A stretch of 64,000 nt of DNA from Lentisphaeria bacterium (lineage in GTDB: Bacteria > Verrucomicrobiota > Lentisphaeria > Victivallales > UBA1829). Of the stretch, positions 1-10,193 are shown piece by piece. How positions within the stretch are numbered: position 1 is the stretch's first letter; every line of letters starts with the position of its first letter. Position numbers and translations under genes: made by a program. The stretch covers positions 1-64,000 of the forward strand of contig JAFXYP010000064.1 in the NCBI GenBank assembly GCA_017541665.1. The letters are read 5' to 3'. The notes under the pieces were generated by a model. The model did not search any database and had not been told where the DNA came from. It saw only the letters and a program-made list of their open reading frames with translations.

Positions 1-104
1 AACGTCTGCAATCCGAAATCGCCGAAATCCAGTTTGTTGCAACGTTGGGACAGCCCGGCGTTATTACCGCGCTGCACCTTTCTGTGCTTTACTCTTTTTG
101 GCAT
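1..104 (-). CDS. rplP: 50S ribosomal protein L16, N-terminal part (cut by window edge)
   Basis: The first 34 codons of L16 are visible, running off the left edge. The start reads [13 protein letters not shown] and the frame continues to D-F-G-D-F-G-L-Q-T, the usual N-terminal pattern of L16, a protein of the large subunit near the peptidyl-transferase centre. The ATG is at 104..102, inside the end of rpsC. The two genes therefore overlap by 41 bases in different frames, which suggests translational coupling. The order rplV-rpsC-rplP is the standard S10 order. The short visible length is the only reason for less than full confidence. Confidence 0.9.
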   Translation of the reverse strand, partial: MPKRVKHRKVQRGNNAGLSQRCNKLDFGDFGLQT

Positions 105-765
105 TAACGGCATTTTGCATTTCCTCCGTGAGTTCCTTGTGACAGATCCAAACCTTCACGCCGATTTTGCCGGCGGTCGTGTTGGCTTCGGTGAATCCGT
201 AATCGATGAAAGCCTTCAGGGTCTGAAGCGGCGTGCGCCCTTCCTTGTAGGTTTCGGTGCGGGCCAGTTCCGCGGCGCCGAGGCGGCCGGAGCACTGGAT
301 TTTGACGCCTTCGGCGCCGAGTTCCATGGCGGTCTGGATGGCCTTCTTCATGGCACGGCGGAAACCGATGCGGCGTTCGAGCTGGGCAGCCACGTTCTCG
401 GCGACGAGCTGAGCGTTGGTCTCGGGCTGCTTCACCTCGATGACGTCGACGATGAGCTCCTGCCCGTCGGCGAGCAGCTTGCTCACTTCGTCGCGCAGTC
501 TGTCGATCTCGGCGTCCTTGCCGCCTTTTTTGCCGAGCAGAACGCCCGGGCGAGCGGCGAAGATGGTGGTGCGAACGCGGTTGAAATAGCGTTCGATCAG
601 GATGTTGGAGATCGCAGCCTGATTGTAGTTCTTCTTAATGAAGGTGCGGACCTTGCGGTCTTCGTGAAGCCACGTCCCGAAGTTGTCCTTGCGGGCGAAC
701 CAACGGGAGCACCAATTCTTGTTCAGGGCAAGTCTGAGCCCGATTGGATTAATTTTTTGTCCCAC
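64..765 (-). CDS. rpsC: 30S ribosomal protein S3
   Basis: S3, a small-subunit protein at the mRNA entry site. The 233 residues match the family's usual length. The start ([18 protein letters not shown]) and the KH-type region with G-V-L-L-G-K-K-G-G around residues 74-82 are characteristic. The C-terminal half carries the S3-specific stretch [14 protein letters not shown]. The C-terminal tail is rich in Lys and Ala. It lies 17 bases after rplV and overlaps the start of rplP, so it sits in the middle of a ribosomal-protein operon read leftwards. Confidence 0.97.
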   Translation of the reverse strand: MGQKINPIGLRLALNKNWCSRWFARKDNFGTWLHEDRKVRTFIKKNYNQAAISNILIERYFNRVRTTIFAARPGVLLGKKGGKDAEIDRLRDEVSKLLADGQELIVDVIEVKQPETNAQLVAENVAAQLERRIGFRRAMKKAIQTAMELGAEGVKIQCSGRLGAAELARTETYKEGRTPLQTLKAFIDYGFTEANTTAGKIGVKVWICHKELTEEMQNAVNAKKSKAQKGAAR

Positions 766-782
766 TGTGACTTCCTTTCATC

Positions 783-1112
783 TCAGTCGTCGGTAAGAAC
801 CACCGTGAAGTGGCTCATGCGTTTGCGGATTCTGCCCGCCATGCCGCGCGCCTTCGGACGGAACCGCTTCAGCATCGGACCGGGGTCCGCGACTGCGGTT
901 TTGACCATCAGGGACGCTTCGTTCATGCCGTTCTCAGCTGCAGCCGCCTTCGCGCATTTGAGCGTCTTGGCGAACAGCTTGGCGGCCTTCCTCGGGGAAA
1001 GTTCCGCGATTGCAAGCGCATCGGCGTAGGATTTTCCCTGGATGACCCGGGAGAAATCCATACCCTTGGACGGAGCAATGCGGACATACCTTGTTACTGC
1101 CCGAACTTCCAT
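783..1112 (-). CDS. rplV: 50S ribosomal protein L22
   Basis: L22 is a large-subunit protein lining the peptide exit tunnel. At 109 residues it is the normal length. The N-terminus V-T-R-Y-V-R-I-A-P-S-K and the C-terminal hairpin region with R-F-R-P-K-A-R-G-M-A-G-R-I are typical. It is the first gene of this cluster as seen here. No rpsS, rplB or other upstream S10-operon gene precedes it; the next gene upstream is an unrelated DUF362 protein. The mRNA probably starts near 1344, giving a leader of about 230 bases. Confidence 0.96.
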   Translation of the reverse strand: MEVRAVTRYVRIAPSKGMDFSRVIQGKSYADALAIAELSPRKAAKLFAKTLKCAKAAAAENGMNEASLMVKTAVADPGPMLKRFRPKARGMAGRIRKRMSHFTVVLTDD

Positions 1113-1350
1113 GTTGTTCTCGCTTTGTTGCTATGGTTTTGGGTTGAAGATGGTGCGAATTGTATGTATTTAAGCATCCCGGACCCCGCGGCACAATGCA
1201 CCGCAAGACCCGGAACGGGTTTCCAATGGAGCTGCCGTCCGCCGCGTCTGATACCGGGCATTTTCAGCTGGGCTGAGTGTCCCCGGGCAAGGATCGCATA
1301 AAACAGCGAATTGGACTGCCGCCACCTTTTCTGCGGCAAACAGAGTTAAT
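1113..1350 (-). promoter_or_regulatory. Long 5' leader of the rplV-rpsC-rplP operon
   Basis: About 230 bases lie between the predicted transcription start and the rplV ATG, with no convincing gene. It contains a short hairpin (TGCCGC...GCGGCA, 1317-1338). Leaders of this length on ribosomal-protein operons often carry autoregulatory RNA structures, but I recognise no specific known motif here. A weak G-A-rich patch just before the rplV start may be the ribosome site. Regulation is inferred from length and position only. Confidence 0.4.
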
Positions 1351-1379
1351 AATATACCTTCTCATTTCCGTTTTTTCCA
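1351..1379 (-). promoter_or_regulatory. Promoter of ribosomal-protein operon
   Basis: Read on the minus strand: TGGAAA, 17-base spacer, TATATT. The -10 box matches the TATATT boxes seen throughout this window. Confidence 0.55.
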
Positions 1380-1460
1380 GTCCGTTTCCAAAAAAATCGC
1401 ATTTTTTTTTGATTTTTTTCGTTTCGTCCCGGAAAAAATAAAAAATGCAATATCTGATAT

Positions 1461-2705
1461 TTATTTGCTTTTCCTCTTTTTTGTCCCGCGGAACAGCCGG
1501 TCGACCGCTTTCACGAACCGCATCGTCCGTGTCATCTTCGGTTCGATCGCCCCTTTCGGGCAGTGTTCCTGGCAGCAGAAACACCGGATGCAGTGCGGGA
1601 GGTCGAAGTCGGGTTTGCCGCCGGAGAGCTTCAGGGATTTCGGCGGGCACATCTTCACGCAGACGCCGCATCCGACGCATTTGTCCGGGTCGACCTTCGG
1701 ATTGACGACCAGCGCCTTGTAAAGGGGCTTCTGAATCCATCTCGGGATGCCGACGCCGAGATGCAGCTGCGCCATGTCCATGACGGGGCGTTCCGGGAGC
1801 GCCAGGGGTTCGCAGACGGGCGGCGTGTCCAGGATCCCGACCGATTCCGGCGCCGGGAAGAGACCGCGCGCCTTCGCCCGTTTGATGATATGGAGTTCGT
1901 CGGGATCGACCCCGAGCACCCGCGCCGCCGCGGCGTCGAGCGCCAGTGCGTCCGTGCCGCCCGCGATGAAATTCCGGTCCGTCGGAGTCCCGGACCCGGG
2001 GCCGTTGCCCTCCATGCAGGTGACGGCGTCGAGCAGGTTGAACGCCGGGCGGACGACGAGATAGAGGTCGATCAGCATGTCGGCGAATTTGTCGTAGTCG
2101 CGTCCGACGGCGAGGTGCCAGGCGAGACGGTCACCGCCGTTGACGAGACCGAAGAGGTTCTTGACGCAGAAAGTCAGCGTCATCATGCCGTGCGTCTTGG
2201 CTTTTGCCAGGTCGGCGACGAAATCGTACTCGCGGAACTCGTCGGCGATCTCCAGATTGCGGAAGCAGACGGCGTCGAGCGGGGGCTGTTTCCGGTAGTT
2301 CGTGAAATTGGCGGCATCGACGCCGAGCGATTTCAGTTCGTCGGAGATTCCCATGGCACGGAGGATCTGCGGCGTGGTCTGCACGGCGGGGTTCTCCAGG
2401 ATGGCGACGCGCGAAGCGCCCGCGTCCAGAAACACTTTCGCCGTTTCGACGATGAACCGCGGGTTCACGGCCTGCGGATCGTTGGCTTTGCGCCAGGCCA
2501 GCAGATTGGGTTTCAGCATCACTGTTTTGCCGGAGACGCCGCCTGCAGCTTTGATCTGCGGGTGCAGGACGTGCTCCAGCGCCGGGCGCAGGGCTTGTGT
2601 CGTGTAGTCGGTGCAGGGTGCGAACGCCAGCCGGATGGGCGTGGTGCTGTCAGCGGGGGTGTTCCCCTGCGTCGCCGCGTCGGGCGCTATTTGTTTTTCA
2701 GCCAT
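1461..2705 (-). CDS. DUF362 domain protein with two-cluster ferredoxin tail
   Basis: This 414-residue protein has a DUF362 domain (about residues 20-320) followed by a bacterial-type ferredoxin domain. The ferredoxin part shows two cysteine sets: C343-x2-C346-x2-C349-x3-C353-P and C372-x2-C375-x2-C378-x3-C382-P, as expected for two [4Fe-4S] clusters. DUF362-ferredoxin proteins are common in anaerobes; their exact reaction is unknown, though electron transfer is likely. No signal peptide is seen, so it is probably cytoplasmic. It is monocistronic and divergent from the sugar-salvage operon. The basic C-terminus (KKRKSK) might contact membrane or nucleic acid, but that is a guess. Confidence 0.9.
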   Translation of the reverse strand: MAEKQIAPDAATQGNTPADSTTPIRLAFAPCTDYTTQALRPALEHVLHPQIKAAGGVSGKTVMLKPNLLAWRKANDPQAVNPRFIVETAKVFLDAGASRVAILENPAVQTTPQILRAMGISDELKSLGVDAANFTNYRKQPPLDAVCFRNLEIADEFREYDFVADLAKAKTHGMMTLTFCVKNLFGLVNGGDRLAWHLAVGRDYDKFADMLIDLYLVVRPAFNLLDAVTCMEGNGPGSGTPTDRNFIAGGTDALALDAAAARVLGVDPDELHIIKRAKARGLFPAPESVGILDTPPVCEPLALPERPVMDMAQLHLGVGIPRWIQKPLYKALVVNPKVDPDKCVGCGVCVKMCPPKSLKLSGGKPDFDLPHCIRCFCCQEHCPKGAIEPKMTRTMRFVKAVDRLFRGTKKRKSK

Positions 2706-2764
2706 TGGATGCGTTTCGTGATGTCGGCGACGTGTTGGAGGCCTTTTGGTTTCTCAAAACACTT

Positions 2765-2792
2765 AATATAGCATCATCCCGGAGAAATTCAA
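2765..2792 (-). promoter_or_regulatory. Promoter of the DUF362 gene
   Basis: Minus strand: TTGAAT, 16-base spacer, TATATT. It lies back-to-back with the promoter of the sugar-salvage operon. Confidence 0.6.
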
Positions 2793-2800
2793 AATGATGC

Positions 2801-2829
2801 TTGAAAAAATCAGGGCGCGCGTGTATTGT
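2801..2829 (+). promoter_or_regulatory. Promoter of the sugar-salvage operon
   Basis: TTGAAA, 17-base spacer, TATTGT. It places the start of transcription near 2836. This rules out a start codon at 2794 for the kinase and supports the ATG at 2905. Confidence 0.6.
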
Positions 2830-2904
2830 ATTCAGTTAGGAAATGAGAAAGCGGAACGATCGTACGGGAACGCGTGTCCGCATCTTTTTTTGAAAGAGGT
2901 AACC

Positions 2905-4320
2905 ATGGCAAATCTGGAAACGCCGTGCGCCGGCGAAAAAGACGGGGTTCCGCTCCCGTGTCTCGAACCCGGATTCCGTCCGGCCGTGCTGGAGCGCCTT
3001 TGTTTTCGGACCGCGGTCCGTGCGTCGCGCCGGTCGAGGCCGCTGAAGCTCGCGGTTGCGACGCCTTCCGGGCAGGTCATCTCGGTCGAGACTGTCGTGT
3101 ATGGCGCGCCGAACGAGGTGGAAGCCGCGGCGAACGTCCGCCATGCGGAACGCCTCGTAAAGTCTCTGTTGTGGATCGGCGGCGGGAGCCGGATTGTTGT
3201 CGCCGGGGCGGATGACGTGGCCGCCGAACTTGCGAAAATTTACGCTCCGGGCGGCGAACGCGCGTTCGATTTCGCCAGCATGACGAGAATTTACGAGACC
3301 CCGCTTGCCGTCGAGTCCGTTCCGTTCGAAGATGCCCCGGCGGCATCCGAGCCGCAGAACGGCCTCGGACGGCATTTCGAGGGTTGCCGCGTGGGATTCG
3401 ATCTCGGCGCGAGCGACCGCAAATGCGCCGCCGTACAGGACGGCAAGCTCGTTTTTTCCGAGGAAGTCGTGTGGAACCCGTCCGCGCAGGCCGATCCCGC
3501 CTGGCACCGCGCGGGCATCAACGACTCCATCCGCCGGGCCGCCGCGCATCTGCCGCGCGTCGACGCCATCGGCGGCAGCGCCGCGGGCGTGTACATCAAC
3601 AACCGCGTGCGGATGGCCTCGCTGTTCCGCAGCGTCCCGCCGGACCGCTTCGATCAGGAAGCCGCGCCCGTATTCGAGTTCGTTCATGACGACTGGAAGG
3701 GCGTGCCGTTCGCCGTCGTGAACGACGGGGAAGCCGCCGCGCTCGCCGCCTCGATCCAGCTCGACCGGAACGGCATCCTCGGGGTGTCGTTCGGCAGCAG
3801 CATGGCGGGCGGATATGTGAACGGCGCCGGGTGCATCACGGGCCGCCTCAACGAGCTCGCGTTTGTGCCGGTGGACCACTCCGCCTCCGCGCCGCGCGAC
3901 GAATGGAGCGGCGACCGCGGATGCGGCGTGAACTATTTCTCCCAGCAGGGCGTGGCGCGTCTCGCCGCGGCTGCCGGGCTCGTTTTTCCCGTGGGCATGC
4001 CGCTGCCGGAGGTGCTTCTGGGGGTCCAGGGGCTCGCGGAAAAAGGCGATGAACGTGCGCTGAGCATCTTCCGCAGCATCGGGACGGCGTTCGGATACAC
4101 CGTCGCGGGATTCTGCGATTTCTACCCGCTCGTCAATACCGTCGTCATCATGGGCCGCGTGACGAGCGGCGCCGGCGGCGATGTCATCAGCCGCGAGGCG
4201 AACCGCATCCTCGCGGATGTGTTTCCCTCGCTCGAAACGACCGTGTCCGTGCCGGACGATTCCCTGCGGCGGCACGGTCAGGCCATCGCGGCGGCTACGC
4301 TCGCGGAAATCCGGACCTGA
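2905..4320 (+). CDS. ROK-like sugar kinase family protein
   Basis: A 471-residue protein with an N-terminal region of about 140 residues of unknown role, then an actin/hexokinase-fold domain like ROK kinases. Visible motifs are D-L-G-A-S-D (phosphate-binding start), the catalytic-type V-N-D-G-E-A-A-A-L-A-A and the glycine-rich G-V-S-F-G-S-S. The zinc motif CxCGxxGC of classic ROK kinases is missing; only a D-R-G-C-G stretch occurs there, so kinase activity is not certain. The ATG at 2905 follows a good ribosome site (GAAAGAGG) and lies downstream of the promoter. It leads a three-gene operon with a nucleotidyltransferase and a NahK-like kinase, which points to amino-sugar or hexose salvage in the cytoplasm. 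Confidence 0.75.
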   Translation: MANLETPCAGEKDGVPLPCLEPGFRPAVLERLCFRTAVRASRRSRPLKLAVATPSGQVISVETVVYGAPNEVEAAANVRHAERLVKSLLWIGGGSRIVVAGADDVAAELAKIYAPGGERAFDFASMTRIYETPLAVESVPFEDAPAASEPQNGLGRHFEGCRVGFDLGASDRKCAAVQDGKLVFSEEVVWNPSAQADPAWHRAGINDSIRRAAAHLPRVDAIGGSAAGVYINNRVRMASLFRSVPPDRFDQEAAPVFEFVHDDWKGVPFAVVNDGEAAALAASIQLDRNGILGVSFGSSMAGGYVNGAGCITGRLNELAFVPVDHSASAPRDEWSGDRGCGVNYFSQQGVARLAAAAGLVFPVGMPLPEVLLGVQGLAEKGDERALSIFRSIGTAFGYTVAGFCDFYPLVNTVVIMGRVTSGAGGDVISREANRILADVFPSLETTVSVPDDSLRRHGQAIAAATLAEIRT

Positions 4321-4362
4321 TCCTATTTCAACTCAACAGACATAAAACAGGAGACGAAAAAC

Positions 4363-5271
4363 ATGAAAGAAATGACCTTGATGGTGCTTGCCGCCGGAAT
4401 GGGCAGCCGCTACGGAGGCCTGAAGCAGATCGATCCGGTCGGGCCGAACGGCGAGATCATCCTCGACTATTCCATCCACGACGCCATGCAGGGCGGGTTC
4501 AACAAAGTCGTGTTCGTGATCCGGCGCGACATCGAACAGGCGTTCCGCGAGGCCGTCGGCGCGAAATGGGAGAGCCGCATCGCCGTGGAATATGCGTTCC
4601 AGGAGCTTGATGCCCTGCCCGCGGGACACGGTGTTCCCGAGGGCCGCCAGAAGCCGTGGGGCACCGGCCACGCCGTGCTCTGTGCCGCCGACAGGATCTC
4701 CGGTCCCTTCGCCGCCATCAACGCGGATGATTTCTACGGACGAAGCGGGTTCGTCCAGCTCGGTGCGGCGCTCGCCGGAAACACCGATCCCGACCGTCAT
4801 TTCATGGTCGGGTACCCGCTCCGCAACACGCTCTCCAAGTTCGGCTCCGTCTCCCGCGGCGTCTGCACGGCCAACCCGGACGGCACGCTGAAGGAAGTCA
4901 CCGAACGCACGAAGATCGAACCGGACGGCGCGGTTGGCGCGGTCGCCGTCGACGAGAACGGCGCGAAGCTCGCGTTCACCGGCGGCGAGATCGTCTCCAT
5001 GAACTTCTGGGGCTTCATGCCGTCGCTCTTCGAAGGTCTCCGCGGGCTTTTCGAGGCATTTCTGCGCGAACACGGATCCGAGCTCAAATCCGAGTTCTAC
5101 CTCCCCGCCGCCGTCGCCTCCATGATCGGAGCCGGGCAGGCGTCCGTCGGCATTCTCGAAAGCCGGGATTCCTGGCTCGGCGTCACCTACCGCGAGGACA
5201 AGCCCCGCGTGCAGGCCGGCATCGCCGCGCTGGTCGAGTCCGGCGTGTACCCGTCGCCGCTCCTCGGCTGA
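4363..5271 (+). CDS. Sugar-phosphate nucleotidyltransferase
   Basis: A 302-residue NTP-transferase-fold protein. The N-terminus L-A-A-G-M-G-S-R-Y-G-G-L-K-Q is the G-x-G-x-R-type nucleotide-binding loop with the following Lys. L-D-Y-S-I-H-D and A-I-N-A-D-D-F-Y-G supply the usual substrate and metal residues. It should join a sugar-1-phosphate to a nucleotide, giving an NDP-sugar. Placed between a ROK-like kinase and a NahK-like sugar-1-kinase, it probably completes a kinase-plus-pyrophosphorylase salvage route. The sugar (GlcNAc, GalNAc, galactose or another) cannot be told from sequence. Ribosome site: AGGAGA upstream of the ATG. Confidence 0.85.
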   Translation: MKEMTLMVLAAGMGSRYGGLKQIDPVGPNGEIILDYSIHDAMQGGFNKVVFVIRRDIEQAFREAVGAKWESRIAVEYAFQELDALPAGHGVPEGRQKPWGTGHAVLCAADRISGPFAAINADDFYGRSGFVQLGAALAGNTDPDRHFMVGYPLRNTLSKFGSVSRGVCTANPDGTLKEVTERTKIEPDGAVGAVAVDENGAKLAFTGGEIVSMNFWGFMPSLFEGLRGLFEAFLREHGSELKSEFYLPAAVASMIGAGQASVGILESRDSWLGVTYREDKPRVQAGIAALVESGVYPSPLLG

Positions 5272-5296
5272 ACTTAGATCTTTCAGGAAAAACACC

Positions 5297-6376
5297 ATGT
5301 CCGTTTCCGCGCGCACCGCACTGGAAGCCGCTTCCTTTTTCGAGCTCGGCGGCAGGGCCGTCTCCGCGACGGCGTTCGGCAGCGGGCACATCAACGACAC
5401 CTTCGCGCTGACGGTCGAAAAGCCAGCCTCCGAAGCGTTCGTGCGGTTCGTCCTCCAGCGCATCAATCCGCACGTTTTCCCGGACCCGTTGTCCGTGATG
5501 GACAACATCGTTCGCGTAACGCGGCATCTCAGGGAGAAATATGCGATCCTGCCGGATGCCGGGCGGCGCGTGCTGACCGTGGTCCCCGCCAGGAATGCCT
5601 GGCCGTGCCAGTTCGACGGATCCGGCGCGTGCTGGCGCTGTTACCGTATGATCGAAGGCGCGGGGACCGTCGACGCCGTGCGGGAGCCCGCCCAGGCCAG
5701 GACCGCCTCGTTCGCATTCGCCCGGTTCGCACGCGATCTCTCCGACCTGCCGCCGCCGCGTCTTCACGAAACCATCCCCGCGTTCCACGATACGCCGGCG
5801 CGTCTCCGTTCGCTCGACGCCATTGCCGCGGAGGACCGTCTCGGACGCGCCGCCTCCGCCTCGCAGGAACTTGCCGAGATCGACGCCATGCGGCATCTGG
5901 CGCCGCTGATCACGGATGCGTTCGCCGCCGGGCTCATCCCGGAGCGCATCACCCACAACGACACGAAGATCAACAATGTGATGCTCGACTCCGCCACGGG
6001 CGAGGCCGTCTGCGTCGTGGATCTCGACACCGTGATGCCGGGCCTCGCGCCGTACGATTTCGGCGACCTCGTCCGCGTTGCGGCGAACCCGGCCCGCGAG
6101 GACGCCGGCAGGCTTGCTGACCTGGAGGCCCGTCGCGACATGTACGAAGCCTGCGCCGAAGGCTTTCTTGCAGGTTTCGACGGTTACCTTACCCCGCAGG
6201 AGATCAGGCTCATGCCGATTGCCGGGGCCGTCATCACCTTCGAGCTTGCCGTGCGGTTCCTGTCCGATTACCTCGACGGCGACCGGTATTTCAAGACGGC
6301 GCGTCCCGGCCACAACCTCGACCGTGCGCGCACCCAGATCGCCCTCGCCCGTTCTCTCGAAAGACTTGCCGGCTGA
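5297..6376 (+). CDS. NahK-like (N-acetylhexosamine 1-kinase type) phosphotransferase
   Basis: A 359-residue aminoglycoside-phosphotransferase/choline-kinase-fold enzyme. The Brenner-type catalytic motif I-T-H-N-D-T-K-I-N-N is near residue 220, followed by the metal-binding V-V-D-L-D-T-V-M and the family-typical P-Y-D-F-G-D-L-V-R. This pattern is that of N-acetylhexosamine 1-kinases of the bifidobacterial lacto-N-biose pathway, which make hexosamine-1-phosphate from the free sugar. It starts 25 bases after the nucleotidyltransferase, so the product could be passed directly to it. Substrate identity is inferred; homologues are also annotated simply as phosphotransferases. Confidence 0.8.
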   Translation: MSVSARTALEAASFFELGGRAVSATAFGSGHINDTFALTVEKPASEAFVRFVLQRINPHVFPDPLSVMDNIVRVTRHLREKYAILPDAGRRVLTVVPARNAWPCQFDGSGACWRCYRMIEGAGTVDAVREPAQARTASFAFARFARDLSDLPPPRLHETIPAFHDTPARLRSLDAIAAEDRLGRAASASQELAEIDAMRHLAPLITDAFAAGLIPERITHNDTKINNVMLDSATGEAVCVVDLDTVMPGLAPYDFGDLVRVAANPAREDAGRLADLEARRDMYEACAEGFLAGFDGYLTPQEIRLMPIAGAVITFELAVRFLSDYLDGDRYFKTARPGHNLDRARTQIALARSLERLAG

Positions 6377-6387
6377 CCTTCCCCACC

Positions 6388-6441
6388 GGCTGCATCCGGG
6401 ACTTCGCCCGCCTGCTTCCTGCCGGAGCAGCCAGCTTTTTT
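6388..6441 (+). terminator. Rho-independent terminator of the sugar-salvage operon
   Basis: GGCTGC(a)TCCGG pairs with CCGGAGCAGCC across a loop of about 22 bases and is followed by AGCTTTTTT. Confidence 0.6.
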
Positions 6442-6464
6442 ATAGAGAAAAAGGGAAAAAAGAT

Positions 6465-6492
6465 TTGAAAAAGGCCAAAAGCAGGATATATT
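6465..6492 (+). promoter_or_regulatory. Promoter of the 282-residue membrane protein gene
   Basis: TTGAAA, 16-base spacer, TATATT, about 90 bases before the ATG at 6577. Confidence 0.6.
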
Positions 6493-6576
6493 GCTTTTGT
6501 ACAGTCTTTTTTCGTAAAACATAAAACGTGCGTTCGCCCGCGCGTCGGAACCACCCCCGTAAAGGAGTCAAGCAAA

Positions 6577-7425
6577 ATGCTTTTTGCAAACATTGAGTTT
6601 CCCGTCCTGGCTGTCTATGTCCTGATGGTGATCGGTTTTATTGTAATGGTCTGGGGCATCAAGAACCAGAATACCAAGCCGAATGCCCGCATCTTTATCG
6701 CGCTGGGCGCCATAATGGTGATCGGCGGGACGGTCGGCAGACTGCTCATTTCCCCCAAGAATGCGGAAAATGCCCGCCTTGAGAGGAATGCCACCCTCTT
6801 TCAGAACGCGAAAGCCGAGAAGGCCGCGCAGTATATCGCGAGCCGGTTCCAGGAAGAAGGCAGTGCCGTCGCATTCCTGATCGACGAAGAATCCTACAGC
6901 AATTCCTCGTCGGATAACCATATCATGCTCGAGTATTTCCAGCGGATCCTGCCGGAGAAGGGCATTTCCTGGTCGGATATACTCGTCGTGGGCGAAATGA
7001 CCACGGACAAGAAAACCGGCGAGGAGAAACGCAACGATCCTCTGGATGCTGCTATCATGAAGAAAAAACTGGACCAGGTCTATGACAAGGTCGACGTCGT
7101 CATCAATTTCGTCGGACTGCCCAGGTCGATCTCCGACCTTAAGAAGATCACGTTCCTCACGAAGAAAAACAACAACACGGGCAAGAACAACATGTTCCTG
7201 ATGACCGATACCGGACTTGCGTTCGTTGAACAGGACATGCTGAAGAGCGGCCGCGTGTGCGGCATCATCAGGAACTCCAGCGAAGAGAGTATGGCGTTCA
7301 ACATTCGCAAGGACGAAGTGCCGAAGGATCTCTCCAAGGCATTTGATACGTTCTTCCTCCTCATCAGCCCGGATACGGTTTCGGATTTCATCGACAAGAA
7401 TCCCAACTACTTCGTTTCCCAGTGA
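6577..7425 (+). CDS. Membrane-anchored protein of unknown function
   Basis: I do not recognise this 282-residue protein. Two hydrophobic segments near residues 8-28 and 40-58 suggest a membrane anchor with the rest in the cytoplasm or periplasm. The soluble part is mixed alpha/beta in appearance, with A-V-A-F-L-I-D-E-E and D-V-V-I-N-F-V-G as probable buried strands, but has no motif I can name. A strong ribosome site (AAAGGAG) precedes the ATG. It has its own promoter and terminator, so it is a single-gene unit between the salvage operon and clpC. Confidence 0.75.
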   Translation: MLFANIEFPVLAVYVLMVIGFIVMVWGIKNQNTKPNARIFIALGAIMVIGGTVGRLLISPKNAENARLERNATLFQNAKAEKAAQYIASRFQEEGSAVAFLIDEESYSNSSSDNHIMLEYFQRILPEKGISWSDILVVGEMTTDKKTGEEKRNDPLDAAIMKKKLDQVYDKVDVVINFVGLPRSISDLKKITFLTKKNNNTGKNNMFLMTDTGLAFVEQDMLKSGRVCGIIRNSSEESMAFNIRKDEVPKDLSKAFDTFFLLISPDTVSDFIDKNPNYFVSQ

Positions 7426-7578
7426 GTCCGGCTTCCCCGGATGCCGTTATCCGCGCGGAAACGGAAGCGGCCTGAATAAGGCGGACGACGGGGAGGGGCG
7501 CATGCCGCACGGCATTTTCCCGGCGTCGGCTGTGCCGTCCGGGTCCGGGCGGCGCACGGGACGAACGGAATGACAGGC

Positions 7579-7605
7579 GGGACGCGGCGACGCGTCCCGA
7601 TTTTT
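7579..7605 (+). terminator. Rho-independent terminator
   Basis: Perfect 8-base stem GGGACGCG/CGCGTCCC with a GCGA loop, then GATTTTT. It ends the unit containing the membrane protein gene before clpC. The roughly 150 bases between 7426 and 7578 hold nothing else that I recognise. Confidence 0.8.
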
Positions 7606-7652
7606 CTGAAAAAGCAAAAAAACATCAGAATCATCCATCGCAGGAGAAAAAC

Positions 7653-10175
<2,523 letters not shown>

Positions 10176-10193
10176 ACCTGACCCGAGGCCGCC

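Noticed and set aside
1094-1339. An 81-codon gene in the rplV leader
   Set aside because: It overlaps the rplV start, has no ribosome site and no recognisable features; the region is better read as an untranslated leader.
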